Positions 8,867 through 17,495 of a stretch of 64,000 nucleotides of DNA are shown here, piece by piece (the first letter of the stretch is position 1; each line of letters starts with the position of its first letter). The notes beneath the pieces were generated by a model that saw only the letters and a program-made list of their open reading frames with translations, ran no database searches and had not been told where the DNA came from. The translations under genes were made by a program, and so were the position numbers. The DNA is from Hazenella coriacea (GTDB lineage Bacteria; Bacillota; Bacilli; Thermoactinomycetales; Thermoactinomycetaceae). The stretch lies in NCBI RefSeq assembly GCF_004341825.1, contig NZ_SMAG01000009.1:53057-117056 (forward strand). Direction: 5' to 3'.

Positions 8867-10225
8867 GTGGCATTTGAAGGTTTGTCCGAACGCCTACAAG
8901 CTGTCATGCAAAAGTTACGTGGTAAAGGAAAGGTAAGTGAATCAGACGTTAAAGAAGCGATGCGTGAAGTTCGCTTAGCTCTCCTTGAAGCAGATGTCAA
9001 CTTTAAAGTCGTGAAAGATTTTGTTAAAGGTGTTACTGAACGTGCCGTTGGACAAGAAGTGCTTAAGGGATTAAACCCAGCCCAACAAGTGATCAAAGTA
9101 GTTAATGAGGAATTAACTCAGCTGATGGGAGGCGAGCAAAGTAAACTTGTCCAGGCAAACCGACCACCTACCAAAATCATGATGGTAGGGTTGCAAGGTG
9201 CTGGGAAAACGACAACCTCTGGCAAATTAGCACGCTTTTTAACCAAGCAAAACCGCAGACCTCTGTTGGTTGCAGGGGATGTATACCGCCCAGCAGCCAT
9301 TAAACAGTTACAAATATTAGGTCAAGATTTAAAAACTCCAGTTTTTTCTTTGGGAGATCAAGAAAGCCCTGTAAAGATTGCTCAACAAGGGGTTGAACAA
9401 GCTAAACAGGAAAATTACGATTATGTCATCATCGATACGGCTGGTCGTTTGCACATTGATGGAACCATGATGGAAGAACTGAAGCAGATTAAAGAAAAGA
9501 TTGAGCCTGATGAGATTTTGCTTGTCGTTGATGCGATGACAGGACAAGATGCTGTCAATGTAGCTCAAAGCTTTCATCGTGAATTAGGCTTGACTGGAGT
9601 TGTACTGACAAAGCTCGATGGAGACACTCGGGGTGGTGCAGCACTTTCAGTCAAAGCGGTAACTCAATGTCCAATTAAATTTGTCGGTTTGGGTGAAAAA
9701 ACGGATGCTCTTGAACCTTTTTATCCAGATCGAATGGCATCACGGATTCTTGGTATGGGCGATGTACTTAGCCTGATTGACAAAGTTCAAGCAGAAGTGG
9801 ATCAGGAAAAAGCCAAAGAGTTTGCCGAGAAGATGCGTACTCAGACCTTTAGTTTTGATGACTTCTTGGAACAACTCCAACAAGTGAAAAAAATGGGACC
9901 GCTTGAAGATATGTTATCCATGTTACCTGGAGCTGGACAAGTCAAAGGACTTAAAAATCTTCAGGTAGATGAGAAACAATTAGGGCGAATTGAAGCGATT
10001 ATTCGTTCTATGACCCCGAAAGAGCGAATGCAGCCCGAGATTATTAACGCCAATCGTCGGAAGAGAATTGCGATGGGAAGTGGAACGAAGGTTCAAGATG
10101 TCAATCGGCTTCTGAAGCAATTTGATGATATGAAGAAAATGATGAAGCAAATGACCGCAATGACTAAAGGCGGCAAAAGAAAAAAAGGTGGAATGGGTGG
10201 CTTCCGTCTCCCATTCATGAGATAA
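8867..10225 (+). CDS. ffh: Signal recognition particle protein Ffh
   Basis: Ffh (SRP54) binds scRNA and signal sequences and targets membrane and secretory proteins with FtsY. The 452-residue protein has an N domain, a GTPase domain with GLQGAGKTTTSGK (108-120), DVYRPAA, DTAGRLHID and TKLDGDTRGG, and a Met-rich M domain. The M-domain RNA-binding helices include the MGSGTKVQDVNRLLKQF pattern, and the tail is rich in Met, Gly and Lys. The GTG start is preceded by AGGAGGTGG. Length is normal (446-454 in Bacillales). Confidence 0.98.
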   Translation: MAFEGLSERLQAVMQKLRGKGKVSESDVKEAMREVRLALLEADVNFKVVKDFVKGVTERAVGQEVLKGLNPAQQVIKVVNEELTQLMGGEQSKLVQANRPPTKIMMVGLQGAGKTTTSGKLARFLTKQNRRPLLVAGDVYRPAAIKQLQILGQDLKTPVFSLGDQESPVKIAQQGVEQAKQENYDYVIIDTAGRLHIDGTMMEELKQIKEKIEPDEILLVVDAMTGQDAVNVAQSFHRELGLTGVVLTKLDGDTRGGAALSVKAVTQCPIKFVGLGEKTDALEPFYPDRMASRILGMGDVLSLIDKVQAEVDQEKAKEFAEKMRTQTFSFDDFLEQLQQVKKMGPLEDMLSMLPGAGQVKGLKNLQVDEKQLGRIEAIIRSMTPKERMQPEIINANRRKRIAMGSGTKVQDVNRLLKQFDDMKKMMKQMTAMTKGGKRKKGGMGGFRLPFMR

Positions 10226-10261
10226 AGGTAAGCTCGTAACTTTTGCTAGGAGGTGAAACAG

Positions 10262-10516
10262 ATGGCAGTTAAAATTCGCTTAAAACGTATGGGTGCGAAA
10301 AAATCTCCGTTCTACCGTGTAGTCGTAGCTGATGCACGTGCACCCCGTGATGGTCGTTTTATCGAGGAGATTGGATATTACAATCCACTCACTCAACCAG
10401 CACAAGTGAAAATCGATGCTGATAAAGCAATGAAATGGTTAGCAACTGGTGCACAACCTTCAGATACCGTACGCAACCTATTCCGTCGCGAAGGTATCTT
10501 GAAAGACCAAAAATAA
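10262..10516 (+). CDS. rpsP: 30S ribosomal protein S16
   Basis: The 84-residue protein begins [24 protein letters not shown], the family signature, and carries the [14 protein letters not shown] motif. S16 is an early 16S rRNA-binding assembly protein. The ATG at 10262 follows AGGAGGTG with ideal spacing; the frame also has a GTG inside this ribosome site, which is not the start. It lies in the ffh-rpsP-khpA-rimM-trmD operon. Confidence 0.98.
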   Translation: MAVKIRLKRMGAKKSPFYRVVVADARAPRDGRFIEEIGYYNPLTQPAQVKIDADKAMKWLATGAQPSDTVRNLFRREGILKDQK

Positions 10517-10549
10517 TGGTGTTTCGCAGAACGGCGGAGGGTCGTAGCA

Positions 10550-10777
10550 ATGAAACAACTGATTGAACTGATTGCTCAATCACTAGTGGATCATCCTGAA
10601 CAAGTGAGTATTCATGAACGAGTCACTGAGCAAGCCATTATCTATGAATTAACTGTAGCTAATGAGGATAAGGGGAAAGTGATTGGAAAACAGGGTCGGG
10701 TTGTCAAAGCTGTTCGCTCAGTTGTTGGAGCAGCTGCCGTGAAAGAAAATAAGCGAGTGATGATCGAGATCGTTTAA
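10550..10777 (+). CDS. khpA: KhpA, small KH-domain RNA-binding protein
   Basis: The 75-residue product (YlqC type) is a single KH domain with GKVIGKQGR, the GxxG RNA-contact loop, followed by VVKAVRSVV. Established work in Streptococcus and Bacillus shows KhpA pairs with KhpB/EloR to bind RNA and affect cell division and sRNA levels. It lies between rpsP and rimM as in nearly all Firmicutes; a GGCGGAGGG site precedes the ATG. Confidence 0.95.
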   Translation: MKQLIELIAQSLVDHPEQVSIHERVTEQAIIYELTVANEDKGKVIGKQGRVVKAVRSVVGAAAVKENKRVMIEIV

Positions 10778-10801
10778 AACGACCGACAAGGAGGAAGCAA
10801 C

Positions 10802-11335
10802 TTGGATTTAACTGGCTATTTAAAAGTAGGACGTCTTGTCGGGACACACGGGATCCGTGGTGAGGTACGTGTTCTCTCTGATACCGATTTTCCAGAGCAT
10901 CGCTTCGCTTTAGGAAATCAACTCTTTCTTATGCACCCTCAGTTGGTCGAGCCTTTTCCCCTTACCATACAGGTCTGTCGTCCGCATAAGTCAGCTCTTC
11001 TGATTAAGTTTCGAGAATGGGATAACATTAATCAAGCGGAGCCGTACAAAGGTGGGCTACTGGTAGTCAAGAGCGATGATCTTGTTCCAGTGAATGAAGA
11101 CGAAGGCGAATATTATTTTCATCAGATTATTGGCTGTGAAGTGATCACGACTGATGGAAGGCATCTAGGTAAGGTCAAAGAGATTCTACCTTTGCCAGCG
11201 AATGATGTATGGGTCGTTGATGATCGTGAATCTAAAAAAGAGATTCTGCTTCCTTTTATCGAAGAGGTAGTGAAAGAGGTTAACGTTGAACAAAAGCGGA
11301 TTACGATCCAGTGGATGGAAGGTTTGGGTGAATAG
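10802..11335 (+). CDS. rimM: 16S rRNA processing factor RimM
   Basis: RimM helps mature the 30S head and binds S19. The 177-residue protein has the N-terminal barrel signature [17 protein letters not shown] and the C-terminal PRC-barrel part with [14 protein letters not shown] and [11 protein letters not shown]. The TTG start is supported by GGAGGAAG upstream and by the family N-terminus. The stop codon overlaps the trmD start (TAGTG), indicating translational coupling. Confidence 0.96.
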   Translation: MDLTGYLKVGRLVGTHGIRGEVRVLSDTDFPEHRFALGNQLFLMHPQLVEPFPLTIQVCRPHKSALLIKFREWDNINQAEPYKGGLLVVKSDDLVPVNEDEGEYYFHQIIGCEVITTDGRHLGKVKEILPLPANDVWVVDDRESKKEILLPFIEEVVKEVNVEQKRITIQWMEGLGE

Positions 11336-12090
11336 TGGCGACAATTCGATTTGATGTACTCACTCTTTTTCCGGAAATGTTTACTGGCTTCTTAAATACC
11401 AGTATCATCAAAAAAGCACATGAAAAAGAGTTTATTGAAACCACCATAGTCAACTTTCGAGACTTTACTACAGATAAACATAAAACGGTAGATGATACTC
11501 CCTATGGTGGGGGAGGTGGCATGGTATTAAAGCCACAGCCACTCTTCGATGCCGTTGATGATCTGTGTAAAGGATTGGAGCAACGTCCGCCGATTATTTT
11601 AATGTCTCCACAGGGAGAGCCTTTTACACAGAAAAAAGCAGAAGAACTAGCTCAATACTCGCACCTCATATTGCTTTGTGGCCATTATGAGGGGTATGAT
11701 GAGCGGATTCGTGAACATTTGGTAACTGAAGAGATCTCCATAGGTGATTATGTACTTACAGGTGGAGAGCTCCCCGCTATGGTGATTATGGATAGCGTGA
11801 GTCGACTCATTCCAGGTGTCCTCGGCAACGAGACTTCGGCTGTCACGGACTCTTTCTCCCTAGGTTTGCTGGAATATCCACAGTATACACGACCTGCTGA
11901 ATACTGTGGATATCGAGTGCCAGATGTACTCCTATCGGGACATCATCTCAAGATTGAAAAATGGCGAAGAGAACAGTCGTTACTTCGCACTTGGGAACGC
12001 CGTCCTGATCTGCTGGTCACCGCTCCACTTTCTGAGGAGGATCGTAAATTTCTCGCAAAGTTAGAGCAATCTCAAACTAGGAATGAGTAA
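11335..12090 (+). CDS. trmD: tRNA (guanine-N1-)-methyltransferase TrmD
   Basis: TrmD makes m1G37 in tRNAs and prevents +1 frameshifting. The 251-residue SPOUT enzyme has [10 protein letters not shown], the loop [13 protein letters not shown], and the knot motifs [13 protein letters not shown] and [16 protein letters not shown]. The C-terminal tRNA-contact domain includes [12 protein letters not shown]. The GTG start overlaps the rimM stop by one base. It is the last gene of the ylxM-to-trmD run. Confidence 0.98.
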   Translation: MATIRFDVLTLFPEMFTGFLNTSIIKKAHEKEFIETTIVNFRDFTTDKHKTVDDTPYGGGGGMVLKPQPLFDAVDDLCKGLEQRPPIILMSPQGEPFTQKKAEELAQYSHLILLCGHYEGYDERIREHLVTEEISIGDYVLTGGELPAMVIMDSVSRLIPGVLGNETSAVTDSFSLGLLEYPQYTRPAEYCGYRVPDVLLSGHHLKIEKWRREQSLLRTWERRPDLLVTAPLSEEDRKFLAKLEQSQTRNE

Positions 12091-12120
12091 TTGTCTTCAA
12101 TCAGGTCGTTATGTTACAAT
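12091..12120 (+). promoter_or_regulatory. Promoter for rplS
   Basis: TTGTCT is separated by 18 bases from TACAAT, which is preceded by TGT, so it is an extended -10 promoter. It starts at the trmD stop codon and gives rplS its own leader transcript of about 75 bases. Confidence 0.6.
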
Positions 12121-12129
12121 ATTCTCCGT

Positions 12130-12188
12130 TCAATCCTATTAATTAGGTATATACAGGAAAAACTTAAAATCATTTTCGGATCCTGAAA
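12130..12188 (+). promoter_or_regulatory. Candidate L19 (rplS) autoregulatory leader
   Basis: Two short hairpins can form between the promoter and the rplS ribosome site. The first is CCTA-ttaa-TTAGG. The second pairs CAGGA with TCCTG and closes just before the GGAGGG site. Their position and size fit the known L19 leader class of Bacillales, which represses rplS when L19 is in excess. I cannot run the covariance model, so the assignment rests on location and folding by eye. Confidence 0.4.
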
Positions 12189-12201
12189 GGAGGGAACTTT
12201 G

Positions 12202-12552
12202 ATGCAATCCATTCTACGTGCAGTGGCTGAAGAGCAACTTCGTAAAGATCTTCCACAATTTCGTGCAGGTGACACTCTACGTGTTCACGTGAAAGTAAAA
12301 GAGGGTCAACGCGAGCGGATTCAGGTCTTTGAAGGTGTTGTGATTCAACGTCGTGGTGGTGGGATCGAACAAACTTTTACCGTTCGTAAGATTTCTTATG
12401 GGGTTGGAGTTGAACGTACTTTCCCGCTTCACTCTCCACGGATTGATAAAATTGAAGTAATGCGTCGTGGTAAAGTTCGTCGTGCGAAATTGTACTACCT
12501 ACGTAAACTACGTGGTAAAGCAGCTCGTATTAAAGAACTTCATCAAAGATAG
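12202..12552 (+). CDS. rplS: 50S ribosomal protein L19
   Basis: The 116-residue protein matches L19 end to end: [54 protein letters not shown] and the C-terminal [18 protein letters not shown]19 lies at the 30S-50S interface. I use the ATG at 12202 with AAAGGAGGG upstream; a TTG immediately before it is in frame but less likely. It has its own promoter and terminator. Confidence 0.98.
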   Translation: MQSILRAVAEEQLRKDLPQFRAGDTLRVHVKVKEGQRERIQVFEGVVIQRRGGGIEQTFTVRKISYGVGVERTFPLHSPRIDKIEVMRRGKVRRAKLYYLRKLRGKAARIKELHQR

Positions 12553-12566
12553 TTCATAAAGTGGAA

Positions 12567-12593
12567 GGGCTTGATCATGTTTCAAGCCCTTTT
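12567..12593 (+). terminator. Terminator after rplS
   Basis: An 8-bp stem, GGGCTTGA with TCAAGCCC, has a 7-nt loop and a TTTT tail. Confidence 0.8.
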
Positions 12594-12636
12594 CTCGCAT
12601 CTATGTAAATGAACCAATTGGTAAAAGGAGGTTCCA

Positions 12637-13218
12637 ATGACACCTTATCCTCCACGCTCTCAACATTTGGGCAGGAAAAGAAGAAAAGAAGATCATTCAG
12701 ATAATAAGAAAGTGGCCTGGGAGTGGGCTAAAGTCATTGGATTGGCAGTGATCATCGCTGTGGTGATTCGCATATTTTTATTTGAACCTTTTGATGTCTC
12801 AGGTCCCTCTATGGAAAACACGATGCATACTGGGAATATCGTCATGGTGAACAAGTTGATCTATAAATTTGGTGAACCAGAACGAGGGGAAATCGTTGTT
12901 TTTCATGTTCCTGGCTCAGAGCAGAAGGATTTTGTGAAACGTGTGGTTGCCTTACCTGGTGAAAAGGTTGAAGTGAAAAATAGTAAATTAATCGTGGATG
13001 ATAAGATTATTGAAGAGCCATACTTAAGTGAAAATATGCGAACCATGGACTTTGAAGCTGTAACCGTACCACAGGGACATTTATTCGTACTTGGAGATAA
13101 TCGAGCAAATAGTACAGATAGCCGTAGCCATGATTTAGGTCCCATTCCGATCGATAGTATTATTGGAAGAGCAGATCTCATCTATTGGCCTTTGAGTCAA
13201 TTTGAGTTTCTTTGGTAG
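12637..13218 (+). CDS. lepB: Type I signal peptidase
   Basis: This membrane serine protease removes signal peptides from secreted proteins. The 193-residue protein has a short basic N-terminus, one transmembrane segment (about residues 31-49), then box B SGPSMENTM with catalytic Ser58 and box D KRVVALPGE with general-base Lys101. Box E is GDNRANSTDSR. One membrane span and this size are typical of Bacillus Sip enzymes (SipS/SipT type). Start supported by AAAGGAGG. Confidence 0.96.
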   Translation: MTPYPPRSQHLGRKRRKEDHSDNKKVAWEWAKVIGLAVIIAVVIRIFLFEPFDVSGPSMENTMHTGNIVMVNKLIYKFGEPERGEIVVFHVPGSEQKDFVKRVVALPGEKVEVKNSKLIVDDKIIEEPYLSENMRTMDFEAVTVPQGHLFVLGDNRANSTDSRSHDLGPIPIDSIIGRADLIYWPLSQFEFLW

Positions 13219-13253
13219 TCAAGAAAGCATGCCATTTGAAGTGTGGAACGATG

Positions 13254-13279
13254 AAGAGCTTGAACTATCAAGCTCTTTT
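13254..13279 (+). terminator. Terminator after lepB
   Basis: A 10-bp stem (AAGAGCTTGA with TCAAGCTCTT) with a 4-nt loop is followed by TT. It separates lepB from rbgA. Confidence 0.7.
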
Positions 13280-13359
13280 CTCCGACTCTATACAGAAAAA
13301 AATGGGATTACATACATGAATTAGATGATTAAATAAAGGGATAAAGCAGGTGATAGGTA

Positions 13360-14262
13360 GTGAACATTCAGTGGTTCCCCGGTCATATGGCAAAGGCGAG
13401 ACGCCAAGTAGAAGAAAAGCTAAAACAAGTAGATGTTGTTTTTGAACTAGTTGATGGGCGTTTACCCCTTTCGAGTCGAAACCCGATGATTGATCAAGTT
13501 GTGAAGCATAAACCTCGTCTGATTTTACTGACAAAGTGTGACCTGGCTGATGAGAAAGCGAATCAGGTTTGGATTCAATATTTTCGCCAATTAGGAATGA
13601 CTGTCTTACCTGTCGATGCACAAACAGGAAAAGGTGTTGGACAAATCCAAGTAGCAACCGAGCGACTTCTTCAGCCATTATTTGAGGCTAGACAAAGAAA
13701 AGGGATTCTTACCAAAAGAATTCGGGCCATGGTGTTAGGGATTCCTAATGTTGGAAAATCGTCTTTAATTAATCGTTTAGCGAAACGAACCGCTACTGTG
13801 ACTGGAGATCGACCTGGGGTCACGAAAGCCCAACAGTGGATTCGAATCGGTAAAAACTTAGAGCTATTGGATACACCCGGGATTTTATGGCCTAAATTTG
13901 ATGACCCTGAAGTCGGGATGCGTCTAGCAGCAAGTGGAGCGATTAAAGAAGAAATCTTGCCGCGAGAAGAAGTTGCTTTTTATACCGTTTGTTTTTTAGC
14001 CGAAAGATACCCTCAATTATTATCGACCAGATATAAAATGGCTGATGTAACTTCACTTGAAGGTGTACAATTACTAGACGAAATCGGTAAAAAACGAGGT
14101 TGTTTACAAAAAGGCGGAGATATCAATTACGAAAAAGTTAGCGAAATCATTTTAAATGACTTACGATCAGGTCGACTGGGACGGATCACCTTTGAATTAC
14201 CTGAGGACTGGGAGAAGGCAAGAGGAGAGACCGATCATGAAGAAGACAATTCCTCAGATTAA
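13360..14262 (+). CDS. rbgA: Ribosome biogenesis GTPase RbgA (YlqF)
   Basis: RbgA is an essential GTPase in Bacillus for a late step of 50S assembly. The 300-residue protein starts NIQWFPGHMAKARR, the family hallmark. It shows the circularly permuted GTPase order: G4 TKCDLAD comes before G1 GIPNVGKSSLIN, then the G2 region DRPGVTKAQQW and G3 DTPGILWP. The C-terminal RNA-binding domain follows. The GTG start has AGGTGAT ahead. Its 3' end overlaps the rnhB start by 26 bases. Confidence 0.97.
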   Translation: MNIQWFPGHMAKARRQVEEKLKQVDVVFELVDGRLPLSSRNPMIDQVVKHKPRLILLTKCDLADEKANQVWIQYFRQLGMTVLPVDAQTGKGVGQIQVATERLLQPLFEARQRKGILTKRIRAMVLGIPNVGKSSLINRLAKRTATVTGDRPGVTKAQQWIRIGKNLELLDTPGILWPKFDDPEVGMRLAASGAIKEEILPREEVAFYTVCFLAERYPQLLSTRYKMADVTSLEGVQLLDEIGKKRGCLQKGGDINYEKVSEIILNDLRSGRLGRITFELPEDWEKARGETDHEEDNSSD

Positions 14263-15028
14263 AGCATGGTTGCAACAAGAGGTACTTTCAACACAGGAAA
14301 TTAAAGAGCTTCAGAACGATTCACGTGTTGGAGTTCGTAAATTAGTGCAATCTTATCTAAGAGGACAAGAACAGAAAGAAAAAGAACTTCAACGACTTGA
14401 GCAAATGTGGCAATATGAACGGGAAGCTAGAACCAAGGGGATCCAAATCATAGCAGGTGTAGACGAAGCAGGACGTGGACCTTTAGCTGGACCTGTGGTG
14501 GCATCTGCAGTGATTCTCCCCATAGACTTTGATGTGACAGGAATCAATGATTCCAAGCAGTTAAGTGGAGAACAACGGGAAAAACTGAAGCAAAAAATTG
14601 AACAAAATGCGATCAGCATAGGAGTGGGAATCGTCGATGCGGAAGTGATTGACCGCATTAACATCCTTCAGGCGACTTACCAAGCTATGCGACTAGCGAT
14701 TCAACAATGTCAACCTGTTCCTGACCTACTTCTAGCGGATGCTGTCACCATCCCACAAATCTCTATTCCTCAGAAATCCATCATCAAAGGAGATGCCAAA
14801 AGCCACTCGATTGCTGCTGCTTCGATCATTGCTAAGACCACTCGTGATGAATGGATGAGACAAGCTGCTGAAGAATATCCTGAATATGGTTTTGAGCAGC
14901 ACATGGGTTATGGAACTCCTACACATCTTGAGGCAATTCGGCAATATGGACCTTGTCCGATTCACCGACGTTCCTTTGCGCCTGTTAGAGAGTTAATGCA
15001 AGAAACTTTAGCTTTGTATACCCAATAG
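14237..15028 (+). CDS. rnhB: Ribonuclease HII
   Basis: RNase HII cuts RNA in RNA-DNA hybrids and removes single misincorporated ribonucleotides. The 263-residue protein has an N-terminal helical extension (about 70 residues, typical of Bacillales) and then the catalytic domain with GVDEAGRGPLAGPVVASAV, carrying the first Asp-Glu pair. INDSKQLS, LLADAV and the C-terminal HMGYGTPTHLEAI follow. I chose the ATG at 14237 with AGGAGAG upstream; it lies inside rbgA, suggesting coupled translation. Confidence 0.97.
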   Translation: MKKTIPQIKAWLQQEVLSTQEIKELQNDSRVGVRKLVQSYLRGQEQKEKELQRLEQMWQYEREARTKGIQIIAGVDEAGRGPLAGPVVASAVILPIDFDVTGINDSKQLSGEQREKLKQKIEQNAISIGVGIVDAEVIDRINILQATYQAMRLAIQQCQPVPDLLLADAVTIPQISIPQKSIIKGDAKSHSIAAASIIAKTTRDEWMRQAAEEYPEYGFEQHMGYGTPTHLEAIRQYGPCPIHRRSFAPVRELMQETLALYTQ

Positions 15029-15038
15029 GAGGGAATTG

Positions 15039-15404
15039 ATGAAAAAAGATCTCCGTAAACAAGTCGGACAAGCAGGTGAACAAGCGGCAACAGAATTCCT
15101 TATTAATAGGGGTTGGAAAATCCTTGATCGCAATTGGTCGACACGTCTCGGAGAATTGGACATCATCGCTATAGACCATCCAACCATCGTTTTCGTTGAG
15201 GTGAGAACAACGAGTAGTACTTATTTTGGTTATGGGTTTCAATCCGTGGACTTTCGTAAACAACAAAAAGTTCGACGCTTAGCACTTCAGTACATACAAA
15301 TGAAGCAATGGGATCATTTACCTATTCGCTTTGATGTAATCTCTGTGTTTATGGGAAGGGATGGTATCCCTACACAAGTGGATCTGATCGAGGGAGCGTT
15401 TTGA
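15039..15404 (+). CDS. yraN: UPF0102 (YraN family) nuclease-fold protein
   Basis: The 121-residue product has the YraN core: GEQAATEFLINRGWKILDRNW, GELDIIAID and IVFVEVRTTSS..GYG. This is the E..D..ExK arrangement of the restriction-endonuclease-like fold (Holliday-junction-resolvase-related, function not settled). The ATG at 15039 is preferred over the TTG three bases upstream on ribosome-site spacing (AGGAGGG). It ends the housekeeping block; in B. subtilis sucC is close by, but here about 21 kb of other genes intervene. Confidence 0.94.
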   Translation: MKKDLRKQVGQAGEQAATEFLINRGWKILDRNWSTRLGELDIIAIDHPTIVFVEVRTTSSTYFGYGFQSVDFRKQQKVRRLALQYIQMKQWDHLPIRFDVISVFMGRDGIPTQVDLIEGAF

Positions 15405-15439
15405 GATGTGTAGGTGTTTTTCATCGGTGTGTGTATAAT

Positions 15440-15476
15440 AAAAAGTCAGTCCCTAAGTGAGAACTGGCTTTTTAAG
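15440..15476 (+). terminator. Terminator after yraN
   Basis: AAAAAGTCAGT pairs with ACTGGCTTTTT through an imperfect stem ending in a T run. Confidence 0.65.
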
Positions 15477-15549
15477 TGGTTGTGTTAAACGTAAATAGTT
15501 ATAATTTACTTATGGAGATTTAGATAAGCCGATGTTTATAAAAGTTTCT

Positions 15550-15597
15550 ATACCTTGTTGAACTAACACCTTTAGTTCAACAAGGTATCTTTTTTTA
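15550..15597 (+). terminator. Strong orphan terminator
   Basis: A perfect 17-bp stem (ATACCTTGTTGAACTAA and its complement) with a 5-nt loop is followed by C and eight T. It comes about 75 bases after the yraN terminator. No protein gene lies between them, so it either backs up that terminator or ends a short untranslated RNA. A TATAAT lies at about 15501-15506. Confidence 0.75.
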
Positions 15598-15646
15598 TTT
15601 AGTCTCGAATGATTCCATGACTTGACCCGGTCAAAACTTCTTTTAG

Positions 15647-15683
15647 TGAAAAAATAAAAAGAGAGCACGGTTCAGGTGCCCTC
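15647..15683 (-). terminator. Terminator of dhaS
   Basis: GAG-GCAC and GTGC-CTC pair around a 7-nt loop with one mismatch. On the minus strand the hairpin is followed by a long T-rich tract. It lies 48 bases beyond the dhaS stop codon. Confidence 0.65.
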
Positions 15684-15730
15684 ATACTCATTAAATCAGT
15701 TCCTGCAGGTATCGTCAAAATGATGTTTAA

Positions 15731-17230
15731 CTATTCTAAATTAACCCACACAGATTTCACTTCCGTGTACATATCAAGTGCATACTTACCCATCTCGCGA
15801 CCAATACCGGATTGTTTAAATCCACCAAATGGCATTGCCGCATCAAAAACATTATAACAGTTTACCCAAACCGTACCTGCTTCTAATGCATGAGCGACTT
15901 TATGAGCTTTACGAACATCAGTGGTCCAAACACCAGCCGCTAATCCATATTCACTAGAGTTTGCCCGTTGAATGAGTTCAGAGAGGTGATCGTCATCGCT
16001 AAATGGGAGGGCGGATACGACGGGTCCGAAAATTTCTTCCCTTGCAATCGTCATTTTATCTTCGACGTCTGCAAAAATAGTAGGAGGCACAAAATACCCT
16101 GGTCCTTCTTTGGGAGCGCCACCAGCTAAAGCTTTGGCTCCTTCCGCTTTCCCTTTTTCTAGGTATCCTCGTACCGTTTCATATTGCTTTGCCGAAACAA
16201 GGGGACCCACTTGTGTCTCTTCTTCAAGTCCTGGCCCTACCTTTAACTTGTTCGCTTCAGAAGCCATATCGGATAGGAAGTTGTCATAAATTTTTTTATG
16301 GACAAACAACCGAGAACCTGCACTACATACTTGACCTTGATTAAAGAAAATACTATGGAGTGCACCAGGAATCGCTTTTGAGAAATCGGCATCTGGGAAA
16401 ACGATGTTAGGGGATTTTCCACCTAACTCTAAAGTTACGATTTTTACATTACTAGATGCCTCACGCATAATGATCTTTCCAACTTCGGTTGAACCAGTAA
16501 AAGCGATTTTACGAATGCGTGGGTGCTTGTTCATTGCTGAGCCTGCAACCGTTCCTTTACCTGTGATGATATTGACAACACCTTCAGGAAAGCCAGCTTG
16601 TTGGATGAGCTCTGCCAAAAATAATACAGATAAAGGAGTATCCTCAGCAGATTTTAAGATCACTACGTTTCCGGTTGCAAGTGCCGCACCTAATTTCCAT
16701 GCAGCCATCAGTAATGGAAAATTCCAAGGAATGATTTGCCCACATACCCCGATGGGTTCACGACGTGTATATGTAAACATATGGGGATGTAAGGAGTTGT
16801 TGACCACTTCGCCACTAAATTTATTGACCCATCCCGCATAGTAACGGAAGTGGTCAATCACAAGAGGAACGTCAGCGTTTCTAGTTTCCCTGATCGGTTT
16901 TCCATTATCAAGTGTCTCTAATTGTGCCATCGGCTCCAAATTTTCCTCAATTAAATCTGCTAATTTCCAGAGCATCCGACTTCTTTCGCTCGAAGAAATT
17001 TTTGACCATTCACCTCGGAATGCTTTTTCCGCTAGCTCTACTGCTCGATTGACGTCTTGCTCATCTGCTTCATATACTTCACAAAGAACTTCTCCGGTAG
17101 CTGGATTGAAACTTTTAATGGTATTTTCTGAGATGGACTTAACGAATTGCCCACCTATAAATAGTTTTTTAGGACTACTTTTAAGAAAGTCTTCTACTTT
17201 TGGGTGTACTTTTATTGTATCTACACTCAA
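15731..17230 (-). CDS. dhaS: NAD-dependent aldehyde dehydrogenase (DhaS-like)
   Basis: The 499-residue enzyme oxidises aldehydes to acids with NAD(P). Family motifs are present in order: PWNFPLLMAAWKLGAALA (cofactor-binding strand), TGSTEVGK, the catalytic Glu motif LELGGKSPNIV, the catalytic Cys in FFNQGQVCSAGSR, EEIFGPVVSALPF and PFGGFKQSGIGREMG. The sequence follows B. subtilis DhaS closely from memory, including LETLDNGKPI and the C-terminal YTEVKSVWVNLE. The TTG start has AAAGGAG upstream. The physiological aldehyde is not known. It is a single-gene unit. Confidence 0.88.
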   Translation of the reverse strand: MSVDTIKVHPKVEDFLKSSPKKLFIGGQFVKSISENTIKSFNPATGEVLCEVYEADEQDVNRAVELAEKAFRGEWSKISSSERSRMLWKLADLIEENLEPMAQLETLDNGKPIRETRNADVPLVIDHFRYYAGWVNKFSGEVVNNSLHPHMFTYTRREPIGVCGQIIPWNFPLLMAAWKLGAALATGNVVILKSAEDTPLSVLFLAELIQQAGFPEGVVNIITGKGTVAGSAMNKHPRIRKIAFTGSTEVGKIIMREASSNVKIVTLELGGKSPNIVFPDADFSKAIPGALHSIFFNQGQVCSAGSRLFVHKKIYDNFLSDMASEANKLKVGPGLEEETQVGPLVSAKQYETVRGYLEKGKAEGAKALAGGAPKEGPGYFVPPTIFADVEDKMTIAREEIFGPVVSALPFSDDDHLSELIQRANSSEYGLAAGVWTTDVRKAHKVAHALEAGTVWVNCYNVFDAAMPFGGFKQSGIGREMGKYALDMYTEVKSVWVNLE

Positions 17231-17387
17231 AAAGATTCACTCCTTTAGATCAACTTGGACTCATAGTTATTGTTATTTCGAACGAGCTAAATTATTCGAG
17301 CTTAATTAATGGGATCAGTTTTCACAGGAAGAACCTAAGGTTCAAACCTACAAAATCGGTGATACCGTTTTTGATAATCCCTTTGAT

Positions 17388-17415
17388 CCTGTCATACTGA
17401 ATGACAGGTTTTTTT
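17388..17415 (+). terminator. Orphan plus-strand terminator
   Basis: An 8-bp stem (CCTGTCAT with ATGACAGG) and 5-nt loop are followed by seven T. No plus-strand gene precedes it. About 90 bases before it read as a protein-like frame without a start codon (see findings). Confidence 0.65.
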
Positions 17416-17495
17416 ATTACATTTTGACCTTCCATGTTGACCAATAAAAATAGATTACAATCTTGATCTAAACCAGAAGTCTAATAAGGGTGATT

